Counted from the stretch's first letter, positions 44,639 through 54,123 are shown. The stretch is 64,000 bases of DNA from Azoarcus_F sp048158365 (GCA_048158365.1 JBLLNL010000013.1); one strand, 5' to 3'. The notes: a model not told the origin generated them from the sequence alone. A program made the numbers and translations.

Positions 44639-45178
44639 TCAGCAAGATGGCTGACGACGTCGGTTGGTCATCGACTGGCCAATACGCGCAAGATCCTCCG
44701 CGGTCAGCAGCGCCCGCGCATAGGGAAACAGTTCGCCCTCTTCCCGTTCGGTGTGCAGCGCATAGCGTTCGGTGAAGGCATGCACTTCGTCGAGCGTCAG
44801 ATCGACGACCTCGCCTTTCGACACCCGCTCGAGCTTGGCGCGCATCACATCCCACGCGGCGAACATGCGCTGATGATCCTCGAGTATCCATTCGATCAGC
44901 GACTCCAGCGGAAAGCGCCTGTCGGTATCCACCCGCTGTCGCAGCAAAGGAATCAGATCCAGCTCCTCATCCATGTGATGGTTGACCGCGGCAACATCGA
45001 AATAGCGGATGATGGCCGCCGCCGCCCTGCGCGCCAGCTGGTCGGCACCATGCTCGGGCAACCATCTGGCCAGCCGGTCCAGCGTGCCGAGTTGCGCATG
45101 CAGACGCTCATGGCAGGTCTCCAGCATCTCGAGCGGCGCCTCGAATCCGGGGGACACCGGAACGAGCGATTCAGTCAT
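44639..45178 (-). CDS. Hemerythrin-like domain protein
   Basis: 179 residues, four-helix bundle with di-iron ligand pattern: His in ETCHERLH, His-His-x-x-Glu in NHHMDEE, His in LEDHQRM and His-x-x-x-Glu in LHTEREEGELFP. Likely binds O2 or NO, or handles iron-sulfur damage. It lies 10 bp after sirB2 in the same direction and beside a Dnr-type regulator, which fits a nitrosative-stress role. ATG 45178. Confidence 0.85.
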   Translation of the reverse strand: MTESLVPVSPGFEAPLEMLETCHERLHAQLGTLDRLARWLPEHGADQLARRAAAAIIRYFDVAAVNHHMDEELDLIPLLRQRVDTDRRFPLESLIEWILEDHQRMFAAWDVMRAKLERVSKGEVVDLTLDEVHAFTERYALHTEREEGELFPYARALLTAEDLARIGQSMTNRRRQPSC

Positions 45179-45188
45179 GAAACATTCC

Positions 45189-45575
45189 TCACAAAGCAAA
45201 AAACCCGGTCGCGTTCTTGGACAGCGCGACCGACACGATCCAGGCATAGACCGACGCAGCGGCGCACCAGGCAAGCATACGCTGCCGACGCGTGCGGCCC
45301 CGCTTCAGCGCGATCGTTCCCAACAGGATGTAAGCGATCAGCCCCCCCACCTTGGCCGTCACCCAGTTGGCAGCGAAAGGATACTGCGAAATCATCATGG
45401 CCAGCACGATCGCACTTCCGAGCAGCATGCTGTCGACGACATGCGGCAGGAGCCGGGTCGCACGGTGACGTAACAGTGGAGACCCGGAAAACATCCACCA
45501 GCCGCGTAACGCGAACCCCATCGCGCTGAGCACCACCATAGTGACATGCAGATTCTTGATCGTGTAGTAAATCAT
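45189..45575 (-). CDS. SirB2-family membrane protein
   Basis: 128 residues with four membrane helices (MVVLSAMGFALRG, SMLLGSAIVLAMMI, AYILLGTIALKRG, CAAASVYAWIVSVAL). Matches the SirB2 family, small inner-membrane proteins found next to respiration and NO-related genes in betaproteobacteria; molecular function unknown. Cotranscribed with the hemerythrin gene; divergent from dnr. Confidence 0.8.
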   Translation of the reverse strand: MIYYTIKNLHVTMVVLSAMGFALRGWWMFSGSPLLRHRATRLLPHVVDSMLLGSAIVLAMMISQYPFAANWVTAKVGGLIAYILLGTIALKRGRTRRQRMLAWCAAASVYAWIVSVALSKNATGFFAL

Positions 45576-45772
45576 CTTCGGCGAATCCGCTGTCGCTGTC
45601 GTGAAAAAACCAGGGCGGCGAATACGAGACGCGCCGGCCGTCGGTCAGGATCGCGATTCTCCATCGTTCAGGCCGTGTTATCAAACATCCCTGCGTTCCG
45701 TCTGTTGCACCCGCCGCATGCAGGACCGGGATCAGTGGCGTTAGAATGCTCGGCCTATGCAGGGGGTTCTCA

Positions 45773-46462
45773 ATGTCCAGTCCAAACCAGGATCTGTCCG
45801 CGCTGTTAATGCAGGTGCCGCTGTTCAGTGGCCTGAGCGAAGCGGATGTCGGCAACGTCGCCCGTTTCACCCGCGAGCGCAAGCTCGACAAGGGTGAACT
45901 CCTTTTCCAACGCGGCGACCCGGCCCACGGCTTCTATCTGGTCGTGACCGGCCAGATCAAGCTCGGCGTCTCGTCCGCCCAGGGCAACGAGAAGGTCGTC
46001 GAGGTCGTCGGTCCGATGCAGACTTTCGGTGAGGCCGTGATGCTGATGAATCGCCCCTACCCGGTGTTCGCCGAGGCGCTGGTCGCGTCCAATCTGTTGC
46101 ACATCGGTCAGAACGTCGTGTCCGAACTGATCGATCAGGACCCCGACTTCGCCCGCAGGCTGCTGGCCGGCATGGCGGTCCGTCTGCACGGCATGGTCAA
46201 GGACGTCGAAGCCTACTCGCTGCGCTCGAGCACCCAGCGAGTGATCGGTTACCTGCTGCAACAACATGACGACAACGACCACAGCGCCACTCCACGCATC
46301 CAGTTGCCCACCAGCAAGCAGGTCCTGGCGTCCCGCCTCAACCTCACGCCAGAAACCTTGTCCCGGATCTTTCACGACCTGTCCGACGCCGGCCTGATCA
46401 GGGTACAGGGCAAGGACATCACCTTGCTTGCGCCCGATCGACTCGCTCGACATCAGGGCTGA
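45773..46462 (+). CDS. dnr: Dnr-type regulator (Crp/Fnr family)
   Basis: 229 residues from ATG 45773 (AGGGGG upstream). N-terminal effector domain lacks the Fnr Cys cluster; the helix-turn-helix is SKQVLASRLNLTPETLSRIFHDL, with the ETLSR core that reads Fnr-like boxes. It resembles NO-responsive DNR/NarR regulators of denitrification. TAGAAT at 45742-45747 is a possible -10. An Fnr-type box at 46523-46536 downstream points an antisense promoter into its 3' end. Confidence 0.8.
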   Translation: MSSPNQDLSALLMQVPLFSGLSEADVGNVARFTRERKLDKGELLFQRGDPAHGFYLVVTGQIKLGVSSAQGNEKVVEVVGPMQTFGEAVMLMNRPYPVFAEALVASNLLHIGQNVVSELIDQDPDFARRLLAGMAVRLHGMVKDVEAYSLRSSTQRVIGYLLQQHDDNDHSATPRIQLPTSKQVLASRLNLTPETLSRIFHDLSDAGLIRVQGKDITLLAPDRLARHQG

Positions 46463-46494
46463 CCACCGGGCCGCCGGCCTTCCTTGCCGAGCCG

Positions 46495-46536
46495 ATTGTG
46501 CGCAACCGACCAGAACGGGTCATTGACGCCAGTCAA
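46495..46536 (-). promoter_or_regulatory. Candidate Fnr-type promoter antisense to dnr
   Basis: TTGACGCCAGTCAA (46523-46536) is a perfect Fnr/Dnr-type palindrome in the convergent dnr-phaC gap. On the minus strand CACAAT (46495-46500, 4 of 6 to TATAAT) follows after exactly 22 bp, the class II Fnr spacing. Predicted start near 46488 gives RNA antisense to the dnr 3' end. No terminator with a T-run was found on this strand. Confidence 0.45.
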
Positions 46537-46581
46537 GCGCACGGCGCCGGGATCCGCAGCATTCGGTGCGGGCGCAACGGG

Positions 46582-48315
46582 TCACCGTTCGAGCACGTAA
46601 GCCCCCGGCGCATCGGCCAGCCGGGGAAACCCGCGACGGCTGACCGGACGCGCATCCACCCACTCACCGCAGCGCGGCTTGAGCCATTGCATCCAGTCTT
46701 CCCACCATGATCCGTCATGCTCCGTAGCCTGACTGCGCCAGCTGTCGGCCGGGTCGGAGCGGTGCGCGTCGGCCACCCAGTATTTGCGCTTCGGTGGATC
46801 GACCGGTGGATTCACGATGCCGAAGATATGCCCCGAACTCGACAGCACGAAGCGCTTGGGTCCGGTGGCGTGATTATTGATGCGATAGGCCTGCTTCCAC
46901 GGCGCGATGTGATCGTCCTCAGCCGCAACCGCATAGACGGGCTGCGTGATGCGCGACAGATCCAGGGGCTGTCCGGCCAGGCGCAGCCCATCCTTTTCGA
47001 TGAGTCGGTTCTCCAGATAGAGTGCGCGCAGATACCACGCATGCATCGCGTAGGGCATGCGCGTGGTGTCCATGTTCCAGAACAGGACGTCGAACGGCGG
47101 CGGCGATTCTCCATACAGCCAACCATGCACGACGTAGTGCCAGATCAGAGTGTTCGAGCGCAACAGGCGGAACGACCACGCCATCTCCCTGCCATCGAGG
47201 CAACCCTTGCGCGCCATGTTGCCGATGATGAAGCGGATGCTCGCATCATCGACGAACACTTCGATATCCCCCGGTTTGTGGAAATCGACCAGCGTCGTCA
47301 GCAGCGTGAGGTCGGCCACCGGAACGTGTTCCTCGTCGAATTCGCGATTGGCCCAGGCCATGTACATGGCCAGTGCGGTGCCGCCGATGCAGTAGCCGAC
47401 CGCATGCACCCGCGCCGCCCCGGTGAAATTGCGCGCAACATCCACGGTCGCGTGCACGCCGCGCATCAGATAATCGTCGAAACCGACGTCGCGCAGGGAT
47501 TCGTCCGGATTCTTCCAACTGGTGATGAACACATCCAGCCCCTGGTCGAGCAGATAGCGAATCATGCTCTTCTTCGGGGTCAGGTCCAGGATGTAGAACT
47601 TGTTGATCCAGGGCGTGACGATCACCACAGGTTCCGCATGCACCTTGGGTAGGGTCGGCGCATAGTGGATGACCTCGAGCAGGTCATTGCGAAACACCAC
47701 CGCACCAGGTGTGGTCGCCAGGTTCTCGCCGACCTTGAAATCCTCCGGATCGGTCATCCGCACGTCACCCGCGCGCATGTCGTCGAGCATGTTCCTGAAA
47801 CCCTGGCGCACCGATTCGCCGTTGGATTCCATCGCCTTGCGGATCGCGATCGGGTTGGTCCAGAAAAAATTGGTCGGAGACACCGCGTTCAGCCACTTTC
47901 GCCACCAGAACGCCGCCCGGCGACGCTCCTTGCTTGACAGCCCCGGCGTGTCGTACAGCATGTCCTGCACATTGTGCGTGATCGCGAGATACCACTCCTT
48001 CGCGAGATCCCAGGTCGGCAGATCGGTCCACACCGGATCCGCGAAACGGACGTCGTCCGGATTGGGCCTGACCGGATCTGGATGCGATTTTCCGAGCATC
48101 CGCCACATCGAATGGCTCTGCAGGCGCCACAGATCATTCGAAAGCGCCAGTAGCCGCTCCCCCAGTTCCTGCGGATGGGTCATCCAGGCCAGCTGCGCAT
48201 GAACGATGGGCGCAGTCATGCCGAGCGGATCGACCGTTCCTTCGACCGAATCATGCATCTGCCGCATCGCACGACTGACCGTGTCGAGCGGACTTCGAGA
48301 ATTTCTGTTTTGCAT
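46582..48315 (-). CDS. phaC: Class I polyhydroxyalkanoate synthase
   Basis: 577 residues from ATG 48315. Nucleophile Cys309 in GYCIGG, Asp in AEDDHIAP and His in SGHIFGIVNPP complete the triad. The length and the absence of a partner subunit next door fit class I PhaC, which polymerises 3-hydroxyacyl-CoA into storage polyester at granule surfaces. No phaA or phaB gene lies adjacent. It is 103 bp downstream of an MBL-fold ribonuclease-like gene in the same direction. Confidence 0.92.
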   Translation of the reverse strand: MQNRNSRSPLDTVSRAMRQMHDSVEGTVDPLGMTAPIVHAQLAWMTHPQELGERLLALSNDLWRLQSHSMWRMLGKSHPDPVRPNPDDVRFADPVWTDLPTWDLAKEWYLAITHNVQDMLYDTPGLSSKERRRAAFWWRKWLNAVSPTNFFWTNPIAIRKAMESNGESVRQGFRNMLDDMRAGDVRMTDPEDFKVGENLATTPGAVVFRNDLLEVIHYAPTLPKVHAEPVVIVTPWINKFYILDLTPKKSMIRYLLDQGLDVFITSWKNPDESLRDVGFDDYLMRGVHATVDVARNFTGAARVHAVGYCIGGTALAMYMAWANREFDEEHVPVADLTLLTTLVDFHKPGDIEVFVDDASIRFIIGNMARKGCLDGREMAWSFRLLRSNTLIWHYVVHGWLYGESPPPFDVLFWNMDTTRMPYAMHAWYLRALYLENRLIEKDGLRLAGQPLDLSRITQPVYAVAAEDDHIAPWKQAYRINNHATGPKRFVLSSSGHIFGIVNPPVDPPKRKYWVADAHRSDPADSWRSQATEHDGSWWEDWMQWLKPRCGEWVDARPVSRRGFPRLADAPGAYVLER

Positions 48316-48418
48316 TACCTTTCCTTGAGTGCCGTTCAGGCCTTGTCGTGCCACAATCAAGTCCATCACGGTGTCGTGAACGCCTCATGACGCCCTCCCG
48401 CCGCACCTGCTGCTGCCT

Positions 48419-49828
48419 TCACGCCAGCGGGTAGAGTCGCTCCGGCGCAGCGAGCTCGACGCCGTTCCAACCCCGCTCGGACTCGATCGCTTCGGCAAAG
48501 ACCCTCGACGCCTCGTGTTCGCCATGCACGACGAAGGTGCGTTCAGGCGGTTTCTCGAAATGGGCCAGCCACTCGAGCAAGGCCCGCTGATCCGCATGCG
48601 CCGAGAGCCCCCCTATCGTATGGATCGCCGCCCTGACCGGCACGCGATCACCGAACAGCGTGACCGTACGCGCGCCATCGACCAGACGCCTGCCGAGCGT
48701 ACCGCCGGCCTGAAAACCGCATATGACGATGCTGCACTCCGGGCGTCCGAGGTTGTGGAGCAGGTGATGCTTGATTCGCCCCGCGTCGCACATGCCGCTG
48801 GCCGAAATGATCACCAGGCCCGACCGCCGCGTGTTCAGTGCGATCGACTCCTCCACGTCCTGGACGAAGCGCAGCTTGACCTGCTCCGGATGCGCGAGAA
48901 CCCAGTCACGCAGTTCACGGGTTTCCTCATCCCACAGGTCGTCATGCTGCAACGTGAGTTCGGTCACGGCCGATGCCATTGGCGAGTCGACGACGATCTC
49001 GAGACCCTTCACCCTGCCCTGTCGGACCAGACTGGCCAGCACGAAGATGACCTCCTGGGTCCGGCCAACCGCGAATGCCGGTATCACGACATTGCCACGG
49101 CGCCGTTCCAGCGTGTCATGCAGCACGGTGACCAGTTCGTCCTCGGTCTGCGCCATCGGCCGGTGCGCGCGATTGCCGTAGGTGGACTCGACGATCAGAT
49201 AGTCCGCACGACGTATGGGCGCAGGGTCACGTACCACGGGACGCATTTTCTGGCCGATGTCGCCCGAGAACACGAAGCGCCTGGAGTGCCCTCCGGTGGC
49301 CACGTCCACTTCGATGATGGCGGATCCGAGAATGTGCCCAGCGTCACGGAACCGACAATGAACCCCGGAATACACTTCGACGTCCTCGTCGTAACTCACC
49401 CGGCGAAGACGCGCCAGGCTTTCGCGCGCCTGCTCCACCGTGTACAGCGGTGCGGCGTTGGACAGACTCCTCGTATTGCGCGACCGTCTGTGCCGATTGG
49501 CCCATTCGGCCTCCTTCTCCTGGATGTAGGCCGAATCGAGCAACATCACATGAAGCAGATCCACAGTCGCCTTGGTCGCAACAATCGACCCCTTGTACCC
49601 GAGTGAAACCAGCCGCGGAACCAGGCCGGAATGATCGAGGTGCGCATGGGTGAGCAACACGAAGTCGATCGCGCGCAGATCGAAATCGAACGCCCGGAAG
49701 TTCTTGAATGCGGCGTTGCGGCCACCCTGGAACATGCCGCAGTCGACGAGAAAGGCAAGACCGCCATGCTCCACCCTTGCGCATGAACCGGTGACCTCTC
49801 CGGCCGCGCCATGAAACGTGATCTGCAT
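48419..49828 (-). CDS. MBL-fold beta-CASP RNase-like protein
   Basis: 469 residues. Metallo-beta-lactamase motif HAHLDHSG, then a beta-CASP domain and C-terminal motif ISASGMCDAGRIKHHL, as in the COG1236 family (exonuclease of the beta-lactamase fold involved in RNA processing). Two zinc ions are expected at the active site. A strong SD (GGGAGGG) precedes ATG 49828. It is probably cotranscribed with phaC; a functional link is not known. Confidence 0.9.
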   Translation of the reverse strand: MQITFHGAAGEVTGSCARVEHGGLAFLVDCGMFQGGRNAAFKNFRAFDFDLRAIDFVLLTHAHLDHSGLVPRLVSLGYKGSIVATKATVDLLHVMLLDSAYIQEKEAEWANRHRRSRNTRSLSNAAPLYTVEQARESLARLRRVSYDEDVEVYSGVHCRFRDAGHILGSAIIEVDVATGGHSRRFVFSGDIGQKMRPVVRDPAPIRRADYLIVESTYGNRAHRPMAQTEDELVTVLHDTLERRRGNVVIPAFAVGRTQEVIFVLASLVRQGRVKGLEIVVDSPMASAVTELTLQHDDLWDEETRELRDWVLAHPEQVKLRFVQDVEESIALNTRRSGLVIISASGMCDAGRIKHHLLHNLGRPECSIVICGFQAGGTLGRRLVDGARTVTLFGDRVPVRAAIHTIGGLSAHADQRALLEWLAHFEKPPERTFVVHGEHEASRVFAEAIESERGWNGVELAAPERLYPLA

Positions 49829-49973
49829 CGTCGCCCTCCCTGTCGAATGAGGCGCGCTCTGGACCGCCTCCGTTCCAGCATACCCCGCTCGGGCCTACCC
49901 ATCCAGTGCGCAAACTCTGGCATCATGACGTCGACACCCCCTTCCTGTCAGACAAAGTGCAAGGAGACGCATC

Positions 49974-50417
49974 ATGTTCAAACATCTGCTTGTTCCGACC
50001 GATGGATCCCAGTTGTCGGATGCGGCCGTAGGTCGCGCGGTGACATTCGCCAAAGAGACCGGCGCGCGCGTGACCTTCTTTTATGCGCAGCCCGATTTTC
50101 CGATGCCGATCTACGGCGAGGGCGCGCTGATCGACCCGACCACGCCGGAACAGTTCGCTAAATCGGCCGAACGGGAAGCAAAGAAGATCCTGGACAAGGC
50201 CAAGGCCGCTGCCGACGATGTCGGCGTCGTCGCCGACATCGACACCGCGGTCAATGAGGTGCCCTATGAAGCGATCATCGACGCTGCCGACCGGCATGGT
50301 TGCGACCTGATCTTCATGGCCTCACACGGTCGTCGCGGCATCGCCGGACTGCTGCTCGGCAGCGAAACTCAGAAGGTGCTGACCCATTCGAAGATTCCGG
50401 TGCTGATCTATCGTTGA
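49974..50417 (+). CDS. Universal stress protein (UspA family)
   Basis: 147 residues with the single UspA domain. N-terminal FKHLLVPTDGSQLSDAA and the ATP-binding loop HGRRGIAGLLLGSETQKVL are present, so this is the ATP-binding type. SD AAGGAGA precedes ATG 49974. It is divergent from the MBL gene. Small cytoplasmic stress proteins of this type often respond to anaerobiosis or starvation; nothing in the sequence gives the signal. Confidence 0.93.
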   Translation: MFKHLLVPTDGSQLSDAAVGRAVTFAKETGARVTFFYAQPDFPMPIYGEGALIDPTTPEQFAKSAEREAKKILDKAKAAADDVGVVADIDTAVNEVPYEAIIDAADRHGCDLIFMASHGRRGIAGLLLGSETQKVLTHSKIPVLIYR

Positions 50418-50566
50418 CCCGGACAAGACGTTCTTAAGGGGTTACGACGTCCGTCTGGCTGCACCGATCCGTCCATCCGCCTCTGTCCGATCAGCCGCAC
50501 GCGACCGAGGCACTTGCGCTTGGCTTCGAGCCTCGCGCAGCCTGCGCATTGGATCGGCAGCCGGCT

Positions 50567-50809
50567 TCAGTTCGGCGTTTCGCGATTGATTTCGTCAGGC
50601 TGGCGCTGCAGCCAGATCGTCATCAGGCTCGACGCCGCGCAAACCAGCCAGAAACCGAAGAAGCCGATCGAATAGGTCGCGATCTGCGAGTATTCGACCG
50701 GATCACCGAACAGGTAGAGTTCCCGCGGATTGATGATGGTGAAGAACAGCATCTCCGCAATGCCTGCGACCAGAAACGACGGCCACAGCACCTGAATCCA
50801 TTTCATCAT
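50567..50809 (-). CDS. Small two-helix membrane protein near the cbb3 locus, unknown function
   Basis: 80 residues with two clear membrane segments (IQVLWPSFLVAGIAEMLFFT and IATYSIGFFGFWLVCAASSL). ATG 50809 has AGGAG eight bases upstream; a second ATG follows directly. It lies 98 bp after ccoH in the same direction. Short proteins like this recur beside cco genes in betaproteobacteria to my recollection, which suggests a part in oxidase assembly, unproven. Confidence 0.7.
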   Translation of the reverse strand: MMKWIQVLWPSFLVAGIAEMLFFTIINPRELYLFGDPVEYSQIATYSIGFFGFWLVCAASSLMTIWLQRQPDEINRETPN

Positions 50810-50906
50810 TCCCTGCACTCCTAAACCATGAACCCGATCGCGACTTCGCCCACCGTCCGCGTTCATTGCCGGTAGGGTCGAACTGTTTTTTGCGGGCCCT
50901 GCACTG

Positions 50907-51449
50907 TCAGGACTCGTAAGGAAGAATGCGCTTTTCGGTCTCTGTCGGGATGTAGACCGCTCCGTTCAAGCGCCAGGTGCGCGATTCGTCCTCGAGCTGA
51001 ATGATCCAGCGACCGGTCGTCAGCGGAGCGACCGGCCCCGAGAAAACACCGCCACTCGCGTCGAGTCGCAGGATCTGATCCTGACCGCCACGGGTAGGAT
51101 GCGCGATCGTGACGATCAGCGCCTTGGGCAGGGACGCCGCATCTTCGGCCGACAGGCGTACCGTCACGTTTTCGGAGCGGATGCTCAGGTCGGCGACCAG
51201 ACCGAGCTCGGCAGCATGCACCGAGCGCGCGAGGGTACGGTCTATCGCACGGCCCTGCCGGTAGTAGTCATCGACCACCAGTCCATCCCAGGTCGTGATC
51301 GCAAGATACAGAAACACCATTCCGACCACCACCGAGGTCGCGGGCAGTGAGATCAGGATCCACGGCCACCGCTGCTTGTACCAGGGGGGCGGTTTGCCTT
51401 GAAGGTCGCGCATATGCCTGCTTGCCTCGCCTCTTGCATCTGCCGTCAT
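50907..51449 (-). CDS. ccoH: cbb3 oxidase maturation protein CcoH (FixH)
   Basis: 180 residues. One N-terminal membrane helix (WPWILISLPATSVVVGMVFLYLAI), then WDGLVVDDYYRQG and a periplasmic FixH domain (TTGRWIIQLEDESRTWRLNG). Its ATG overlaps the ccoG stop (ATGA), so the two are translated together. CcoH holds together cbb3 assembly intermediates in the inner membrane. Confidence 0.9.
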   Translation of the reverse strand: MTADARGEASRHMRDLQGKPPPWYKQRWPWILISLPATSVVVGMVFLYLAITTWDGLVVDDYYRQGRAIDRTLARSVHAAELGLVADLSIRSENVTVRLSAEDAASLPKALIVTIAHPTRGGQDQILRLDASGGVFSGPVAPLTTGRWIIQLEDESRTWRLNGAVYIPTETEKRILPYES

Positions 51450-52873
51450 CGCGGCAGGATGAATGTCGTTTGTTCGCGCACCGAAGTCGCGTCCCCGCCA
51501 TCGGTGACTTCGACCTCGAAGAAGATGTCGTGCGAGCCGGGCACGCCCGCCTCCGGCGGAACGCGAACCTGAACCGTCACCGACTCGGTGTTCGCGGCCG
51601 GCAGGCGGACCGTGTCTTCACCGTCGATTCGAACACCGTCCATACCGCTGACCGAAATCCGCACCGTCCGCTCTCGTTCGACCATGTTGATCACGTGCAG
51701 ACGATAGACGTTCTCGATCAGCCCATTCTCGACCTCGCGCGCCAGCGTGGCCCGGTCGCGGATGATGTCCACCCGCAGGTCGGAGCGCGTCGCCAGGCCG
51801 AACACGGTCGCGAGACAGATCAGCGCGAGCAGTCCCCCGTAGACCAAGGTCCTCGGGCGCGCGATATGGGTCAGGATGTCCCGCTTGCTCCAGTGCTGCT
51901 TCAGTGCATTCTCGGTCGAATAGCGAATCAGTCCGCGCGGATAGTCCATCTTGTCCATGACCTGATCACAGGCATCGATGCATGCCGCGCAGCCGATGCA
52001 TTCATACTGAAGCCCCTTGCGGATGTCGATTCCGGTCGGACAGACCTGCACGCAGATACCGCAGTCGATGCAATCACCCTTGCCGACGGTCTTGGGGTCC
52101 ACACCCTTGCGGCGTGTGCCGCGCGGCTCACCCCGCTCCTCGTCGTAGGTGATAACCAGCGTATCGGGATCGAACATGACCCCCTGGAAACGGGCGTAAG
52201 GACACATGTACAGGCACACCTGCTCGCGCATGACGCCCGCGAACATATAAGTGAAGGCCCCGTAGAACAGGATCCAGAAGGTTTCCCAGGGACCGAAACT
52301 CAACGTACGCGCCGACTGCAGCAACTCGTCCAGCGGCGAAAAATAGGCGACGAAGGTAAAGCCGGTCCATAGCGCGACCAGACCCCAGACTGCGAACTTG
52401 GTCGCACGCAACCGGAACTTGCGCGCATCCATCGGCGCGTCGTTCAGTTTCCGACGCTTGTTGTGATCACCCTCGATCTTCTCCTCGATCCACATGAAGA
52501 TCTCGGTGTAGACCGTCTGAGGACATGCGTAGCCACACCACAGGCGACCTGCGATCGCGGTGAAGAAGAACAGCGCATAGGCGGAGATGATGAGCAGGAT
52601 GGCGAGATAGAACACATCCTGGGGCCAGAAGACCCAACCGAAAATATAGAACTTGCGTTCGGTCAGGTGAAACAGCACGGCCTGCCGGTCGTTCCAGGTG
52701 AGCCAGGGCAGACCGTAGTATATGAGTTGGGTGACCCAGACCATGATCCAGCGCCAGTTCGCGAAGTAGCCGCTGGTCGAGCGCACATGCAGTTTCTTGC
52801 GCGCCGCGTAGAGTCCTTGATCGGAGGGTTGGTCGTTTCCTGTGCTGGCTTTCGATGCTGCCGGGTCGGCCAT
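51446..52873 (-). CDS. ccoG: cbb3 oxidase accessory protein CcoG (FixG)
   Basis: 475 residues. Several membrane helices surround two ferredoxin-like [4Fe-4S] motifs (CIDCGICVQVCP and CIGCAACIDACD) and a further Cys pair (RLWCGYACPQ); a C-terminal immunoglobulin-like periplasmic domain follows. CcoG is a Cu(II) reductase for cbb3 assembly in known systems. ATG 52873 is used; the longer frame starting at 52912 would run through the preceding terminator. Overlaps ccoH. Confidence 0.93.
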   Translation of the reverse strand: MADPAASKASTGNDQPSDQGLYAARKKLHVRSTSGYFANWRWIMVWVTQLIYYGLPWLTWNDRQAVLFHLTERKFYIFGWVFWPQDVFYLAILLIISAYALFFFTAIAGRLWCGYACPQTVYTEIFMWIEEKIEGDHNKRRKLNDAPMDARKFRLRATKFAVWGLVALWTGFTFVAYFSPLDELLQSARTLSFGPWETFWILFYGAFTYMFAGVMREQVCLYMCPYARFQGVMFDPDTLVITYDEERGEPRGTRRKGVDPKTVGKGDCIDCGICVQVCPTGIDIRKGLQYECIGCAACIDACDQVMDKMDYPRGLIRYSTENALKQHWSKRDILTHIARPRTLVYGGLLALICLATVFGLATRSDLRVDIIRDRATLAREVENGLIENVYRLHVINMVERERTVRISVSGMDGVRIDGEDTVRLPAANTESVTVQVRVPPEAGVPGSHDIFFEVEVTDGGDATSVREQTTFILPR

Positions 52874-52903
52874 GACGGCGATGTCCGCAAAAGAGATTCG
52901 GGG

Positions 52904-52932
52904 TAAAAACACCCCGGGCGCCCGGCCCGGGG
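52904..52932 (-). terminator. Intrinsic terminator after ccoNOQP
   Basis: Minus-strand stem CCCCGGGC/GCCCGGGG (arms 52912-52919 and 52925-52932) followed by TG and five T (52904-52908). A second perfect hairpin (10-bp arms GCCTGTCCGG, 52957-52982) lies just upstream. Together they separate ccoP from ccoG. Confidence 0.75.
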
Positions 52933-53017
52933 CATCCGTGCAAGCTGTTATTGTGCGCCTGTCCGGATCGAGCCGGACAGGCGTGCTACCTGAGTATCAA
53001 GTTGTAGATCTGCCCGT

Positions 53018-53920
53018 TCAGCGCCCGGGCTGATTCGTCAGGCCCCAAACATATGCCGAAAGGAGGTGGACCTTGTCTTCGCCCAGAAATTCACCGAAAC
53101 CGGGCATGCGGTTCATCCGGCCATGCGTGACCGTTTCGATGATCGCAGCCTCGGAGGAGCCCCACAGCCAGGCGTTGTCGGTCAGGTTCGGGGCGCCCAG
53201 CGCGGTCATGCCCTGTGCATCGGCACCATGGCACGCGACGCAATTGGTCGCAAAGGCCTCGGCGCCACGTTGTGCGCGCAGCGAGTCGTGGGCGAGACCA
53301 TTGAGCGAGCGCACATAGTTCGCGACGTCACGCACGCCGTCGGGACCCAGCACCGAACCGAATGGCGTCATCACGCCGTAGCGGCCGTTGGTGATGGTCG
53401 CCTTGATCGCATCCGGTTCGCCCCCCCACTGCCACGAATGATCGGCCAGATTCGGGAAACCGCGCGCACCGCGCGCATCCGAACCATGGCACTGGGCGCA
53501 GTAGGTCAGAAACAGGCGCTGCCCCATGTCCCGAGCCTCCGGATCGGCCGCAACGGCAGGCACGTCCATTTGGCTGTACTTGGCGAAGATCGGACCATAG
53601 CGCTCGTTGGCGGCGTTCTGCTCGGCTTCGTACTGCCCGACCGAGGACCAGCCCAGCACGCCTTTCATATTACCGAACCCGGGATACAACGCGAGATAGA
53701 TCACACCGAAAATCAACGTAATCCAGAACAGGTACAACCACCACCGCGGAAGCGGATTGTTGTACTCGGCCAGGTTCTCGTCCCACACGTGACCATGCAG
53801 TTCGACCGGCCCGCTCTCCCGCTTGTTGTTCGACATCAGCACGAACAGACAGAACAACAGGCTCAAGGCCACCAGGCCCATCACGTAGACGTTCCAGAAG
53901 CCGCTAACGAAGTCAGCCAT
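53018..53920 (-). CDS. ccoP: cbb3 oxidase subunit III, dihaem cytochrome c (CcoP)
   Basis: 300 residues from ATG 53920. Two N-terminal membrane segments (FixP-type start MADFVSGFWNVYVMGLV and WWLYLFWITLIFGVIYLALY), then two cytochrome c domains with CAQCH (about 140) and CVACH (about 226). It passes electrons from cytochrome c to CcoO. The SD GGAAGGA lies within the end of ccoQ, four bases separating the genes. Confidence 0.96.
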   Translation of the reverse strand: MADFVSGFWNVYVMGLVALSLLFCLFVLMSNNKRESGPVELHGHVWDENLAEYNNPLPRWWLYLFWITLIFGVIYLALYPGFGNMKGVLGWSSVGQYEAEQNAANERYGPIFAKYSQMDVPAVAADPEARDMGQRLFLTYCAQCHGSDARGARGFPNLADHSWQWGGEPDAIKATITNGRYGVMTPFGSVLGPDGVRDVANYVRSLNGLAHDSLRAQRGAEAFATNCVACHGADAQGMTALGAPNLTDNAWLWGSSEAAIIETVTHGRMNRMPGFGEFLGEDKVHLLSAYVWGLTNQPGR

Positions 53921-53924
53921 TTTC

Positions 53925-54104
53925 TTATCCTTCCTTGGATTGCCGTCCCGAACCACGGGGCGGCAGATCATCGTCGGTAAAGGGGAGTTGCGCCGCCTCG
54001 TCGAACCCCGACTTCGCGTGTTTGCTGTAGGCCCAGATGCAGATCCCCACGAAGCACAGGAACCCCAGAACCGTCGTCAATACCCTGAAGTCGTTCACAT
54101 CCAC
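53925..54104 (-). CDS. ccoQ: cbb3 oxidase small subunit CcoQ
   Basis: 59 residues starting with GTG (VDVNDFRVLTTVLGFLCFVG), GGAG seven bases upstream. One membrane helix (LTTVLGFLCFVGICIWAYS), then an acidic tail ending near ccoP. Typical CcoQ size and position between ccoO and ccoP. In known systems it stabilises the oxidase. The non-ATG start and small size make it easy to miss in automated calls. Confidence 0.88.
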   Translation of the reverse strand: MDVNDFRVLTTVLGFLCFVGICIWAYSKHAKSGFDEAAQLPFTDDDLPPRGSGRQSKEG

Positions 54105-54123
54105 GACGCTACTCCGTTTTGCG

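Noticed and set aside
52873..52912. Longer ccoG start (GTG at 52912)
   Set aside because: The extension runs from the stem of the terminator that follows ccoP; ATG 52873 is the more likely start.
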